Shown here piece after piece: positions 37,961 to 49,705 of a DNA stretch of 64,000 nucleotides. The stretch lies in assembly GCA_034440575.1 (NCBI GenBank), contig JAOTOL010001640.1, forward strand, positions 1,527,501 through 1,591,500. Reading direction: 5' to 3'. Within the stretch, counting starts at the first letter, position 1, and the number at the start of each line of letters is the position of its first letter. Made by a program: the position numbers and the translations under genes. The notes beneath the pieces are model-generated. The model ran no database searches and was not told where the DNA came from. It saw only the letters and a program-made list of their open reading frames with translations. The stretch is from Imbricaverruca yamaguchii (Eukaryota; Arthropoda; Thecostraca; Neoverrucidae).

Positions 37961-38493
37961 CTGTACCGCAAGACGCCAAGGTAGTGCGGCACAGTAGCTG
38001 TGCCAGGCGTCAATTAATGCTACATTGCAGTCTCCCTGGTAGGACATGCTATATCACAAGCGCTCCAAGATGTATTAATTCCGTCGAGCGGGAACTGTGG
38101 GGCCAGCAAGGCACCCGCCCACATAACTTCCGATACGCGCGGCATTTTCCAAACTTGGAAAGAGATTGAATAAGAGGCTATCGATTCAGAGAGATAGTCA
38201 TCGCTGGAAGCGGGAACTAACCAAAAACGATCGCTGAACTTCCAAGACGCGCTGGCACTAGCGATCGTTGCAATATCGTTCGCAGCCTTTCCATCCTGTA
38301 AAGTTGTTCTCGAAACATTTATTTAGAAGTTGAGCAAACGCCGCGTGGATCTGAAGTTATGTGAGCAGGTGCCTTACCGGGCCCACAGTTCACGCCGTCC
38401 GCCGGGCAGGTCCAACAAGGAGACTTCAACGCAGCATTAACTGACGCCTGGCACAGCTACAGTGCCGCACTACTTTCGCGTCCTGCGGTACAG
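37961..38493. repeat. Long foldback (inverted) repeat with 174-bp spacer
   Basis: The left arm 37961-38155 and the complement of the right arm 38330-38493 share CTGTACCGCARGACGC, AGTGCGGCACWGTAGCTGTG, CCAGGCGTCARTTAATGCT, AACTGTGGG.CC.G.AAGGCACC and CACATAACTTC, in order. About 85% identity by eye over the outer 88 bp. The left arm has about 30 extra bases near 38050-38080. Spacer 38156-38329. No target duplication was seen. If transcribed within the Phox2 intron it would form a long hairpin. Confidence 0.85.
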
Positions 38494-41449
38494 CATAATC
38501 AATTCCCAGCATGGAGGATACTCCAGCTCAATATCTAGTTAAATTTGTGAAAATTAATGTCCACCATAACAAAAGGAAAAACCATGAAAAACGCAAATAA
38601 CAACATTCAAGGATGATGTATGAGAGGGACAGGTCCAATAATTTTAATTAAGGTGCACTTATTTTGAAGGAGTGCCGTTTCTTCGGAGATGAGGTACCCT
38701 ATTTCTACTCTGATGGGCACTATCGGGTGAAAGCTGTGTTGAAGGTTGGGGTGTGGGGCACACCTTTATACCTGATATACGGTAGATGTACCTGATATGT
38801 ACCTGTATGCACCTGATAAAGCGTACATGGTTTCACTGTTGGGTTCCCAGTCGTGACAGGACTGAAGGTGTTCCCCCTAGAAATGTCAGAAAAATGGGGA
38901 CTGAGTTTTGACTCCGGGACAAATCGCACTACCCGTAGGGGCAATGGCACGCTGCCCGAGGGCGTGGAAGACACTGCTTTCCAAGACAGTGTGGGTTGCC
39001 CTTGGCCTAAATGCACAAGAGGTGAAACAGTCGTGTCGGGTAGGATATACATTCGACATAGACCGGAAGGCAAGACATCTCATTTACTGCAGTTCCTTTC
39101 AATTAAATTATGTCAAACATTCAGGAGTATCTTTTCTAGTTCCACCATCGTTCTATAATGGACAGAAACGAAAAATGCAATTACCAGTATGCCTGCAAAC
39201 CGCTGAAATGAAGAATTCATTATATTCCATACCCGTCACAGTTAGGTTGCTACTTTCTCTAACTCCTCTACGAGATAAATGTAGAATTGTCACGTGCATT
39301 GCAAGCGCCTAACCCAGGCCGCACTGTCAGATGATTTGCACGAAATGCTCAGAGGAGGCCAGAGAAGAGTGACTGAAGTGAGCTGCGTTGTGGCTTGGAG
39401 CGACACCAGTCCATTGACCAGGTGTCGTCAGGACTGCTGGTGCAACAGCTGGAATTATCCGCCGACTCCAGTGAGTTCGCGTCTCTCGGCGTCCGCGCAA
39501 TATTCCTTTTCCTTATTCATGACATGAGTGCAGCAACAGAGGATGTGGGGGTACGTAGACCACGCCCACCAGAATGTCCCGGCAAAGTACACTCTCTACG
39601 TTGTCGCCGCTGACTAGTTGTGCAAAATATCATGCGTACTGCAGCTACGCTCCCAAGTTAAATATATAGCTGCAGTCGTGATTGATTGCATCGTGGAGCT
39701 GTCCAGTTTCCGGGTCGATGGCTGCATTATTAAGTCCACTGCCGTTTTGAACATTAGTGGCATTACTGGAAATGATCTATATAGATGTGTCATATTTCTA
39801 TATCGATTGTCATATTTCTCTAGTTCAATGGATGCGTCATTCTCAATTGTTTCTGTGCTTACAAGAGGAAAGAGCGAAGTAGTATGGGGTGCTTGTGCTG
39901 TGTGTTAATGATCATTATTATGGTTTTCTTTTACTTTGAACTAAACAATAAATAGAAATGCTGTTTTGGGACTAATTGATACGAACTATAAATATGTGCA
40001 TATGCATCACATTGAAATATGAAATACTTGTTCAATGTCACCGCAGCATTATTTCCAATCTGTATTGCCATAGTGCTAAGAGATAATCCTGTTATAAGAA
40101 AGCAATGTTCGCTTTTGCCGATTTCCACTCACAGAGTAGACCGCGAAGTTCGATGTTTCCAAACTGAATTCTCGGATCTGTCAGCTGGTCTCGACAATGT
40201 TTCCATTCGAACCAGATTCACTGGTATTGTTTGTCAGTGTTAAATATTTACGTTCCATTTTGATGTCCACGGTCCCTCACGCATTTAGTTTTCTACACCT
40301 TGACGGAGGAAGAAGTGGGCAGTTAGTCTCATTTGGCTGTGCTATTGAGCAAAATACGTATCAATGAGCATTGAGTATAGAATAAAAAGTTCAAACGAAA
40401 CGCTATACGAATTCATAATATTTATATTCGGCGTTCGTCTCGCAACGTTTCAATCCCTAGCTGCCTGGGAGAGTAAATCAATAATATATACGGCGGTGTG
40501 GTTCTCAATGTCAGATTCAAATGCAACTTTTTATGGACTTCCTCTCTTCGTAACACCTGCCTAGCTCAGTGCTCAAGAAAAACACCCTGCTACCCCTAAG
40601 CAAAAGCACAAAAAAAAATAATTTGTTGACTTGGGAAGCATACGAAGACGAACTCCCTAAGGAGTAGAAGCGGATTGAAATTTGCGGTTGCTTTCTGCAC
40701 TGTTCCGTGGAGTACTCAATGTCCGACGTCTGAGAACTAAGCGCTCTGCCAGCTGATGATGTTAGAATGAAACAGTAAAATACTGAAATAGACCCAGGAT
40801 GCCAGTGTCAGCATGCAATGCCACCGTAGCTTCCAGGAACAGTAGCATGGGTTGCATAGCAGAATATAAGAGAATATAAAAATAGTTCAGTAAGTTATGC
40901 TGAGCTGGACACGATACATGACCATTCTCCCCATTTGTGGCCCTTGAAAGGTGTACAGCACCAGATCCAGTATGAAGAATCGGGAGGTGGGAAGCGGCCA
41001 GTGTTGATTCCAAAGAGATGTTTCGGTTCGTTGGTGAACCTAGTGAGACGTCAGTGCCATCCCTCCCCCAGATTGGGTCGTGAAGGAGCAAAATGATCAC
41101 AATCGCTTCGAAAGCTGAACATGTATCTATCTGTTAAAACATATCGCCTTAAACTGATTATCATTCCACCGGATGTGGTAATTAGATAACATTACTACAT
41201 TAGATGAAATTGAATCCACCCCAGTTAATTCAACACGGATTGCTGGACTAGTAGTACCATTAGTGGATCTGAATGCATGTAGGATGAAGGATGCCTTGCA
41301 TCAGGATACAAACCATCCGTTTCCGATACTTTATTTAGCGATCAACTAAATTGGCATCCCACTTCCCGAGATGTGCTTTATTGCACATCCTTCTCCAATT
41401 CAGCAGCCGGAAATGGCCGTTTTAAAAAGCGCCACTCCCGAACATCGAT

Positions 41450-41960
41450 AACCCGGCTGAATCACCGCTCTCAGCCCCTGTATCGCTGTCGTCCGCGATT
41501 GTTCTGCCAGCCGATTGGTCGACGCCATTAATCACCATGGCAACAAAGGGCGCACGTGCCGGAACGCGTCGACAAAGGCGCCCCCAATCGGGAGACGCAC
41601 AACAAGACAGCGCGTCGGCCGCGCGCTGTTGTCGGACACTGGTAGCTAAACAGGACGGCTGGGGGAGGGGCGCGGCGCCCATCTGGCCGCTTCGGCGCAC
41701 CGCACCGCACTGCGAAGGTAATCGTGCGAACGGCGCATCATTATCTGGCGATCGGTCGGCAAGTGGCGGCATTGTTTCACCAAGATTTATGGCCGCCTGA
41801 TGCCAGGGGAGCAGGTGCGCGCGTGCGCTTGTGTCAAGTGCCGTGCCGTGCCGGTCTTGGCAGCAGCGGGCCAATTTGCCGATTACATGTAGGCGACCGA
41901 ACACGGGCTGGCTGTCCGGGCCTGACCACTCGGCTATAATGAAATCCGCCCGACCCGGCA
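41450..41960. promoter_or_regulatory. CpG-rich block with RFX-type X-box and CCAAT box
   Basis: ATCACCATGGCAAC at 41531-41544 reads GTTGCCATGGTGAT on the other strand, close to the RFX X-box GTTGCCATGGYAAC. A reverse CCAAT (ATTGG) lies at about 41514. The surroundings are CpG-rich with open frames due to composition. Candidate internal enhancer; function unproven. Confidence 0.4.
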
Positions 41961-41969
41961 GGCGGCTGA

Positions 41970-42310
41970 GCGTCCGATCTGGCGGGAGGCGAGCTGGGGT
42001 CTGGCGGATAGGTGGGCTGGGGTCTGACGGAGAGACGAGCTGGGGGGAGGGGACCTGACAGAGAGACGAGCTGGGGTCTGACGGGGAGGCGAGTTGGGGT
42101 CTGACGGAGAGACGAGCTGGGGTCTGACGGAGAGACGAGTGGGTCTGACGGAGAGACGAGCTGGCGAGCTGGGGTCTGAGAGACGAGCTGGGGGAGACGA
42201 GCTGGGGTCTGACGAAGAGGCAAGCTGGGGTCTGACGGAGAGACGAGCTGGGGTCTGACAGGAAGACGAACTGGGGTTTGGTGGAGAGACATGCTGGAGT
42301 CTGACGGAGA
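41970..42310. repeat. ~23-bp minisatellite (GACGAGCTGGGGTCTGACGG)
   Basis: About fourteen units of GACGAGCTGGGGTCTGACGGAGA with length variants, especially at 42040-42060 and 42160-42200. Confidence 0.92.
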
Positions 42311-42604
42311 GAGGAGCTGCGGTCGTTTTTAAAGCGGTGATTGGCGATAGGCTTCCGTACCTAAAAATAAATACGCTCTCGTGAATATCTAATTCACCCT
42401 GCTGGGTCATCCAACTCTAGAATTTCATCACTAAGACTCTTCCACCTTGCCTATTTTAAAGAGCATTCTATATCTGCCTGGTCATTGTGATACCCTTCGT
42501 CCTGATATGAGGTACTGCAAAGTTTCTTGAAGCAAAATTATTACAACTAGATCTACTTGGGAAGAAAACAACCCGGACCATTTTGCAGCTATCGTTTCAT
42601 AAGC

Positions 42605-43180
42605 CCATGAATATGTGCTATTGGCGAAGCCCGACGTTTCTAAGGCCGAGCAAACGCGAAATGGTGCCGGAAGACCAACGAGCTATGCACGACGAAGAGA
42701 CCTGCCTGAGTCTCTGAGGTCGGCAGAAGACGCGCCACACGCGACCGTCACGCCTGGTCTGACCTGGTCAGTTCTGATCCGCCAATCGCGAATCGGCAGC
42801 GTCCGGGCATCGACGAACGCGTTCGCCGTGTTTTCCGCCCTGGATCGCCCCGGGCGGATTTCCCCGAAGCGCACCGCAGCAGCGACAGCGACAGCACCCA
42901 CAGATGGCCCCCTCCGGGACGCGTCATCATCGAATAGCGATTTAACAACACACAGCCCAAGTGTCAACACGGCCATCTGTCGGGCGCCGGTGGTGCCGGC
43001 CTGCCGCCTCTGCCGCCTCTGCCGCCGCCGCCCTACCCGCACCGACACCCGCCAGGCCGCCTCTCAGCGCAGCGCCGCGCCCACCTGTCCTCCTCGGTGT
43101 TTGCGCTGCCGTTTAGCCTGTGTAACCGACGGCTTATCCGCGGACACCGCTGCCGAGGCCGGCGTGGTGCCGTCGCGGCC
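42605..43180. other. CpG-rich block, no gene recognised
   Basis: GC-rich, with short CCGCCTCTG repeats near 43010-43025. A 202-residue open frame lies across it, but it has no domain and is best explained by composition. Confidence 0.4.
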
Positions 43181-43410
43181 GACGTCAGGGCGCGCTGCTG
43201 TTGGGGTCGATGTCCTCGTGTAGCTTCGTCGTGGTCGACGTCCAGGTGTGGTTTTGTCGGGGGCGACGTCAGGGCGCGGCGCTGTTGGGGTCGATGTTCT
43301 GGTGTAGCTTCGTCGTGGTCGACGTCAAGGTGTGGTGTTGTCGGCGGCGACGTCCGGGTGCGGTGGCGCCGGGGCCGACGTCGTCGGCGCGGCGTCGTCG
43401 GCGCCGACGA
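43181..43410. repeat. 84-bp tandem repeat with GACGTC landmarks, ~2.5 copies
   Basis: GACGTC starts at 43181, 43265 and 43349, exactly 84 bp apart, and GTCGTGGTCGACGTC recurs at the same phase. The period is a multiple of three, so frames such as CSFVVVDV repeat; no supporting gene structure. Confidence 0.85.
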
Positions 43411-43589
43411 CGCCTCATCCGGCGGCCGACTCACGTGCCGGTCGCAAACAAGCCGAAGGGGCTGCCAGTGTTGTGCTAACTAGACGATTTTCCAGAAGCA
43501 GCCACATAAAGTGGATTGCTCAAGGATTTCGCACACAGCCGGGCGGCGCTCCCGCCCAGTTTGGAAGTCGGTCGGCGCGCCGCGACGGA

Positions 43590-44045
43590 ACGTGCCGGCG
43601 AGGTTCGGACCACGGCCGCTGGTGGCCTCAACACGGCCGGGAGGACGCTGGCGGCCTCGACACGGCGGGGGCTGGTGGCTCATATGGCCGGGAGGCCGCT
43701 GGTGGTTCACGGCCGGGAGGCCGCTGGTGGCCTCTACACGGCGGGAGGCCGCTGGTGGCCTCTGCACGGCCGGGAGGCCGCTGGTGGCCTCGACACAGCG
43801 GGAAGGCCGCTGGTGGCCTCCATATGGCCGGGAGGTCGCTGGCGGCCTCTACACGGCCGGGAGGCCGCTGGTGGCCTCTACACGGCCGGGAGGCCGCTGG
43901 TGGCCTCTACACGGCGGGTGGCCGCTGGTGGCCTCTACACGGCCGGGAGGCCGCTGGTGGCCTCTACACGGCCGGGAGGCCGCTGGTGGCCTCTACACGG
44001 CCGGGAGGCCGCTGGTGGCCTCGACACGGCGGGCGGCCGCTGGCT
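43590..44045. repeat. 29-bp minisatellite (GGCCGGGAGGCCGCTGGTGG)
   Basis: About fifteen units of GGCCGGGAGGCCGCTGGTGG plus CCTCTACAC, with GCGGGAGG, GCGGGTGG and CATATGG variants. Open frames of up to 263 residues cross it and are artefacts. Confidence 0.95.
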
Positions 44046-44889
44046 GTTTGCCTGTTCAGCTATGCGGTGCTGCGTAACCACTTTGCGATCGCCCACACCA
44101 GACGTGCTTTGGGGTACACATAAATGATAAATTACACCAGCATTACTAAAAGCCGAGTTGACCAGGCTGGTTGGCTTCCTGCTTAGCAACCTTGCACTCG
44201 CTCACTTTTAAGCAGTGAAGATTACAAAGGACCCGCAATGCAATGCCTGCGTTCATTGGGAAATGTTGATCGTTCAGTTGCCTCGTGCCGCAGGTGAAAG
44301 ACAGTGGAGTTGTTCCATCAATAAAAACATACGGTGTAGATATAGAACTATCGCATCGTAATCAGTGGCATCCGTGTCCACAGGTGGCCAATAGTCAGGA
44401 CGTAGTAATTAAGAACTAGCAAGTAATACATTTTGAACTCACTAAGAAAAAAACTGACTTCGAACAACGAACTGAGACGGCACCCATCCTGTTCCTGCCT
44501 TCTAGACATCAGTTTGTTGCCCCGCAGCGCTACCCCCGTCGATCCAGCCAAACCTCAGCGCCACTTAATCACTCTGGCTAATGGTCGGCCGGCCTGGAGC
44601 GTTTTCTATACCATCGTTCATCTCTTCGTCCTGTCTGGCGAACATTTCAATGAACCGTAGACATAATAAATAATTCACTCTTGATCCACCTGCCGCATCG
44701 ATGTGTGAGATTATCAACTATCTGGTCATAAGTCATCTTTGCTATCGGAATCCGCATTTGAATATATGCAAATCATGACGGCTTTTTGCGCTTGCATTTG
44801 ATGCAGGTTTATCTGTCAAAGTTTGATCGCCAGCTAGTTGTGACGTCGCCGAACACTGTCATGGTTCGCCGAGATGTTAGACATCACGT

Positions 44890-45212
44890 GACCAACGTGA
44901 CGGACGTGTCAGGTGTCACACCACCAGCGTGACGGACGTGTCAGGTGTCACACCGCCAGTGTGACGGACGTGTCAGGTGCCACACCACCAGCGTACGGAC
45001 GTGCAGTGTCAACCACCAGCGTGAGGACGTGTCGGTCCCACCAGTGTGACGGACGTATCGGTGCCACACCACCAGTGTGACGGACGTGTCAGGTGTCACA
45101 CCACCAGCGTGACGGACGTGTCAGGTGTCACACCGCCAGTGTGACGGACGTGTCAGGTGTCACACCACCAGCGTGACGGACTTGTCAGGTGCCACACCAC
45201 CAGCGTGACTAA
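44890..45212. repeat. 32-bp minisatellite (CCAGYGTGACGGACGTGTCA)
   Basis: About ten units of CCAGCGTGACGGACGTGTCAGGTGTCACACCA. The stretch 44995-45060 holds shortened, mutated units. Confidence 0.93.
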
Positions 45213-45631
45213 CCTGATTAAACCAGTGGCGGCCCGTTGACGCGGCCTAATCCGTTCAGCAGCCAGCTAATATTCATTTGGAGCGCGCTGCTGTCGATAC
45301 GATCAGTTGAAGGCCGTGCCAGCAGGCCTCCCCCCACTGGATCCAGAGCAGCCCCGCAGACTGGAGCCGGCTCTGTGAAAACACCAGCCCCTCGCCCCCT
45401 CCGAGGCGCTGATTAGCAGGCCGGGCCCTAATAGCTCTGAATGGTGGAGCCATAATGGTTGTGTTCGTGGTGCGATAGAACAATTAGTGGCGTGTGTGAT
45501 CGGGAAGCTACGTTTCACGCCTGATTTGAAAAAGACCTGGAAATGTACGTTGTAATGGTTGGCATTTTGTCGGAAGTTGGAACAGAAATGAGTAGTTTTG
45601 TTGCTAAACTTTTAGCAACATTTACTATGCA

Positions 45632-45654
45632 TTGATATATATATATATATATAT
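45632..45654. repeat. Short (AT)n run
   Basis: About 22 bp of AT dinucleotide. Confidence 0.9.
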
Positions 45655-45959
45655 GTACATCAATACATCATCAGCACATCAAGATATTTTCAATGTTTAT
45701 GACCGGAAGCATGTTGGCTGAGATTAGCTAAGACTCTTCTTGCATCCATTAAATTATGTTTGCAGCACCAACCAATATATCTTGAACAACATATGATGCA
45801 CATCAGAGCCACGTACAGCGTGCATTTGACAAATACAGCACGAGTGGGCAATCGTTATCGGATAAAATATGCTCAGTGGTAGTACATAGTGGATCCCAAT
45901 ACCTCCCGTACCCCAGCTCAGAGCACAGCAGGCTTAATATCGCTTTCGAAGAGTAGCGA

Positions 45960-46300
45960 CGCGCTGCCCGCGGCGGCAGCCCTTTGACAGATGGTCTTCA
46001 CAGATAGGGCCGCGCGTGTTAGTTTTTCATCTTACGGCTGTTTGTGAGCGCGGCGAGACCGACCCTCTCGGCAACCCTTGCCCGTCTGTTGGGCGGCTGG
46101 TGCGGCGCGCGCGACAGGGGGAGGCCGCCATCCGACGTTTACCGAATCAATGGCGCGTGGATATAAGGCCGCCCGCCGGCTGCCCTAAACTATCGGCGCA
46201 CTGCCAGGGCGGAGATGCCTCGGAAGCCGTCATTTCGACAGCGACGTCGGTGGCTGCCCTCCAGTTGCCACCGTGCGCAACGTCAAGCTGTGATGCAATG
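45960..46300. other. CpG-rich block in intron 2
   Basis: GC-rich unique sequence. A 132-residue open frame at 46016-46414 lacks any recognised domain. Confidence 0.35.
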
Positions 46301-47095
46301 TTGTTAGCCCATTCTGGTGTTTCGCAATTCTCTTCTCGGTTAGCTCGTAACAAATGTGGGAATGTAATTATGAATCATCCCGGCTTGTTTTTCCACAGTA
46401 ATATTCTACAATAAGTGAGTAATTTATTACTTCAGAACAAAACATTCATATGCCCCAAAAATGACTGGATGCACATATAAACAAAACAACAAACATGGAA
46501 CACGGGTTGCTTTCAACAACATTAGAACAGGCGATATGTCATATAAAACAGGCGCTAAATGACCAACGCAGTCGATGCGCCCCTAAACGCAAATAACCAA
46601 CCAAGAACAGGTGACACAGCACCGCGAGTCCATCGCACAAAGCCCTACATCCTGGCATGGTTCAGATGTTAGCTTCGTCAAAGCACCCAACCACACCGCT
46701 TGTAAAAGGAGACCGCAGCACTTGGGCGTTGATGACTTCAGGTCACGTAGTTGTGCTCAGAGTAACTTGCCGGTCTGACGGAGCCAAGTGCCGGACACCA
46801 CCATCCGTGCGACGCGACTGCGCTGAGGTCGGCCCGGTGACCTGCACCCATCGCCGCCACGACCACCGTCTGTGGCGGCTGACTGCCCTGAGGCGGGGTG
46901 GCCAGGCGCTGGACCAGAGCTGGGCGGCACGTGACGCTGACCCCTCTGGAGGGGGGGGTGCAGGGTGACAACAATTTTCCTGAAGGAAGGAGGTTAGCGT
47001 GTGCTCTGCGCATGTTGGAGGGGGGGGTTGACGCCAGCTCAACTGGAGAGGAGAGGGGATGACAGAAGGGCGGAAATGCCTCCTCAGACGGTGGC

Positions 47096-47514
47096 CCACA
47101 CACACAGCCACAGTCATAGCATAGCCACAGTCATAGCATAGCCACAGCCAAAGCACAGCCACAGTCATAGCACAGCCACAGTCATAGCATAGCCACAGTC
47201 ATAGCATAGCCAGTCATAGCATGACCACATTCATAGCATAGCTACAGTCATAGAATAGCCACAGTCATGGCATAGCCACAGCCATAGAATAGCCACAGTC
47301 ATAGCATAGCCACAGCCATAGCATAGCCACAGTCATATCATAGCCACAGTCATAGCATAGCCACAATCATAGCATAGCCACAGCCATAGCATAGCCACAG
47401 TCATAGCATAGCCACAATCATAGCATAGCCACAGCCATAGCATAGCCACAGCCATAGCATAGCCACAGCCATAGCACAGCCACAGTCATAGCATAGCCAC
47501 AGTCATAGCATGCA
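47096..47514. repeat. 17-bp minisatellite (CACAGTCATAGCATAGC)
   Basis: About 24 units, the variable base mostly T or C (CAGTCATAG/CAGCCATAG), some CACAGC for CATAGC. It ends about 330 bp before Phox2 exon 3. Confidence 0.95.
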
Positions 47515-47850
47515 GCAAGCTCGGGAAACAAGCCCTGCTCAACTGAGATATTTCCATCAGTTCTCCAAAATGAGCGTCATTTTCGGTCTGCAAAACCAAG
47601 TAAAACATCCAGCTTGAAGAAACGCAATATGCCCTCGCCCACCATCGTGACACGTGATGAACGCTCGCTGCCTAACCATGAAAGTTGTCTTAAATTACCT
47701 CACTCTCCTTCGTAGCTGGGTGGGCATTGCTGCATCTCCAACCATCAACACAATAACACCAGAGCCCGAGTTTTTCCCCAGGGATGATTCCGCAGCCAAC
47801 CGACCGGCCTCCGATGGCTCTGTCTTCACACCGCCGACTTCTCTCTCCAG

Positions 47851-48050
47851 GTGTGGTTTCAAAACCGACGAGCAAAGTTCCGCAAACAGGAGCGCATGAA
47901 TCAGCAGAAGCAGCCGGTGAACAACAACAACACGGGAGACGCCGGCGCCGGCGCCCAGACCAACAAGGCCGACGGCAAGCCAGCGGCCGGCCAGCCCAAG
48001 GAGGCCAAGCCGCCCACCTCCGTCCAAGACAGAGGGGAAATCGCTCTCAG
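47851..48050 (+). CDS. Phox2: Phox2, coding exon 3 (third homeodomain helix and linker)
   Basis: Encodes VWFQNRRAKFRKQER (homeodomain positions 47-60, residues 156-169; Gln50 and Asn51 present), then a Gln/Asn-rich linker and a segment with QPKEAKPP, comparable to ESKEAK of PHOX2B. The acceptor is CTCTCCAG| at 47850, phase 0, matching exon 2. The only strong donor is CTCAG|GTGAGG at 48051, phase 2; the frame then meets TGA at 48051-48053. Exon 4's conserved frame needs phase 1. Omitting one G of GGGG (48034-48037) would give RGKSLS joined to VSSPETNKW in frame. Assembly error, real mutation or a missed small exon remain possible. Confidence 0.93.
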
Positions 48051-48116
48051 GTGAGGACTTCTGTTCGACTTGCTGGACTGTGGAAGGTGTTCGTACGAAA
48101 CACCAGGGAAAAGGCA

Positions 48117-48182
48117 GGGAGAGAGAGAGAGGGAGAGAGGGAGAAGGACAGGCACACCAACACAACATACACACGCACACAC

Positions 48183-48258
<76 letters not shown>
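48117..48258. repeat. GA-rich run followed by (AT)n microsatellite
   Basis: GAGAGAGAGGGAGAGAGGGAG at 48119-48145, then (AT)n from about 48185 to 48258. It starts about 65 bp after the exon 3 donor. Confidence 0.95.
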
Positions 48259-48263
<5 letters not shown>

Positions 48264-49194
48264 AAGCCTTTGCTGGGGTCCGATGCTTCATGTAGGTGAG
48301 ATTAAACATACGAAGTAATTTTCACACTGTCAAGCATCCTGAATAAATAGATTGCCGGGCCCTTGTGGTATATCTCTTCTCCACAGAGTCACAGAGTATG
48401 ATATTCGAGTTACCGAGTTACGATGTGTAGTGCGATTTCGACTCAGACGTTCGAAATGACAGGGATGGATCCATAAATCCATATTTGCGGCCGGAATCAT
48501 CACTGACAAGGCTAGACACTCATACTTTTGGTAAAATGTGCAGGAAAAGCGGGAAACATCTAACTTCCGGTGTTCTAACGATAATTATTCGGTAATAGCG
48601 TGCAAGCAGCAGAGTCAATCCTTTTTCGTCCAACACAGGAATGCAGCTAAATGGGTGAAAGCTACTACGCCACCTTCTTCTCAGCCAAAACACACGTCTG
48701 GTGCGCAACGACCATCTCACATATAGAGGAATAGAGTAAGAACATTCTGAATTACCAGTTGGCCATGCACCCCCATAAGGTTAATATTCGTGTTCCAAAG
48801 GTTATGTACAAAACCACACCGAAAAAGTTGAGCCTCCTTAGCGAGAAGCAACATCATAACAACGTGAAGTAGCGAAAGTTTGAAAATATCCCAAAGTTAA
48901 AATGCAATCCTCCAGGTCATAGTTTTTATAGATGGGGGATTGGGTATAGTAAGGTCCTTTCATTACCAAAACCTTGGTTGAACCACTAGTCAGGCAGGCG
49001 CTAAGGGTAATCCCTGGGTGCGCCTCTGGTTGCAGACAGCACCGTTCTTATTTGTGGACTTATCATGCTGGATTGCTGGACCTGCTCAGTATCTCTGATG
49101 TTGTCGAGAGCGAAAACTATATTTACCCACTGCAACTTCAAAAGTGTGATTTACTTGACTCTGTCCCAAAGAGCAGATTGCTGGGTATCTATTG

Positions 49195-49705
49195 CTCCAA
49201 GGGGAACGTTTTACCTCCTTGTCGCCCGGAGCGGAATTGGTTACCTCTATGTCGGCGAGGGCAGCATCTGCTCACCTTGTGTGGTGGCGAGCGGGGTCTG
49301 TTTTTCGTTGTGTCGCCGAGAGCGGGACCTGTTTACCTCCGTGTCGCCGGGAGCGGGACCTGTTTACCTCCGTGTCGCCGAGAGCGGGACCTGTTTACCT
49401 CCGTGTCGCCGAGAGCGGGGCCTGTTTACCTCCGTGTCGCCGAGAGCGGGACCTGTTTACCTCCGTGTCGCCGAGAGCGGGACCTGTTTACCTCCGTGTC
49501 GCCGAGAGCGGGGCCTGTTTACCTCCGTGTCGCCGAGAGCGGGACCTGTTTACCTCCGTGTCGCCGAGAGCGGGGCCTGTTTACCTCCGTGTCGCCGAGA
49601 GCGGGACCTGTTTACCTCCGTGTCGCCGAGAGCGGGACCTGCTTACCTCCGTGTCGCCGAGAGCGGGGCCTGTTTACCTCCGTGTCGCCGGGGGCAGAAT
49701 CTGCC
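49195..49705. repeat. 31-bp minisatellite (GAGCGGGACCTGTTTACCTC) with decayed left edge
   Basis: About 12 near-identical 31-bp units (GAGCGGGACCTGTTTACCTC plus CGTGTCGCCGA) from about 49318, with a GGGCCTG/GGACCTG alternation. Units at 49195-49317 are strongly diverged but keep the spacing. Frames of up to 299 residues across it are artefacts. Confidence 0.95.

Noticed and set aside
43332..44127. Overlapping 188-263 residue frames
   Set aside because: GC-rich 29-bp minisatellite read-through in three frames.
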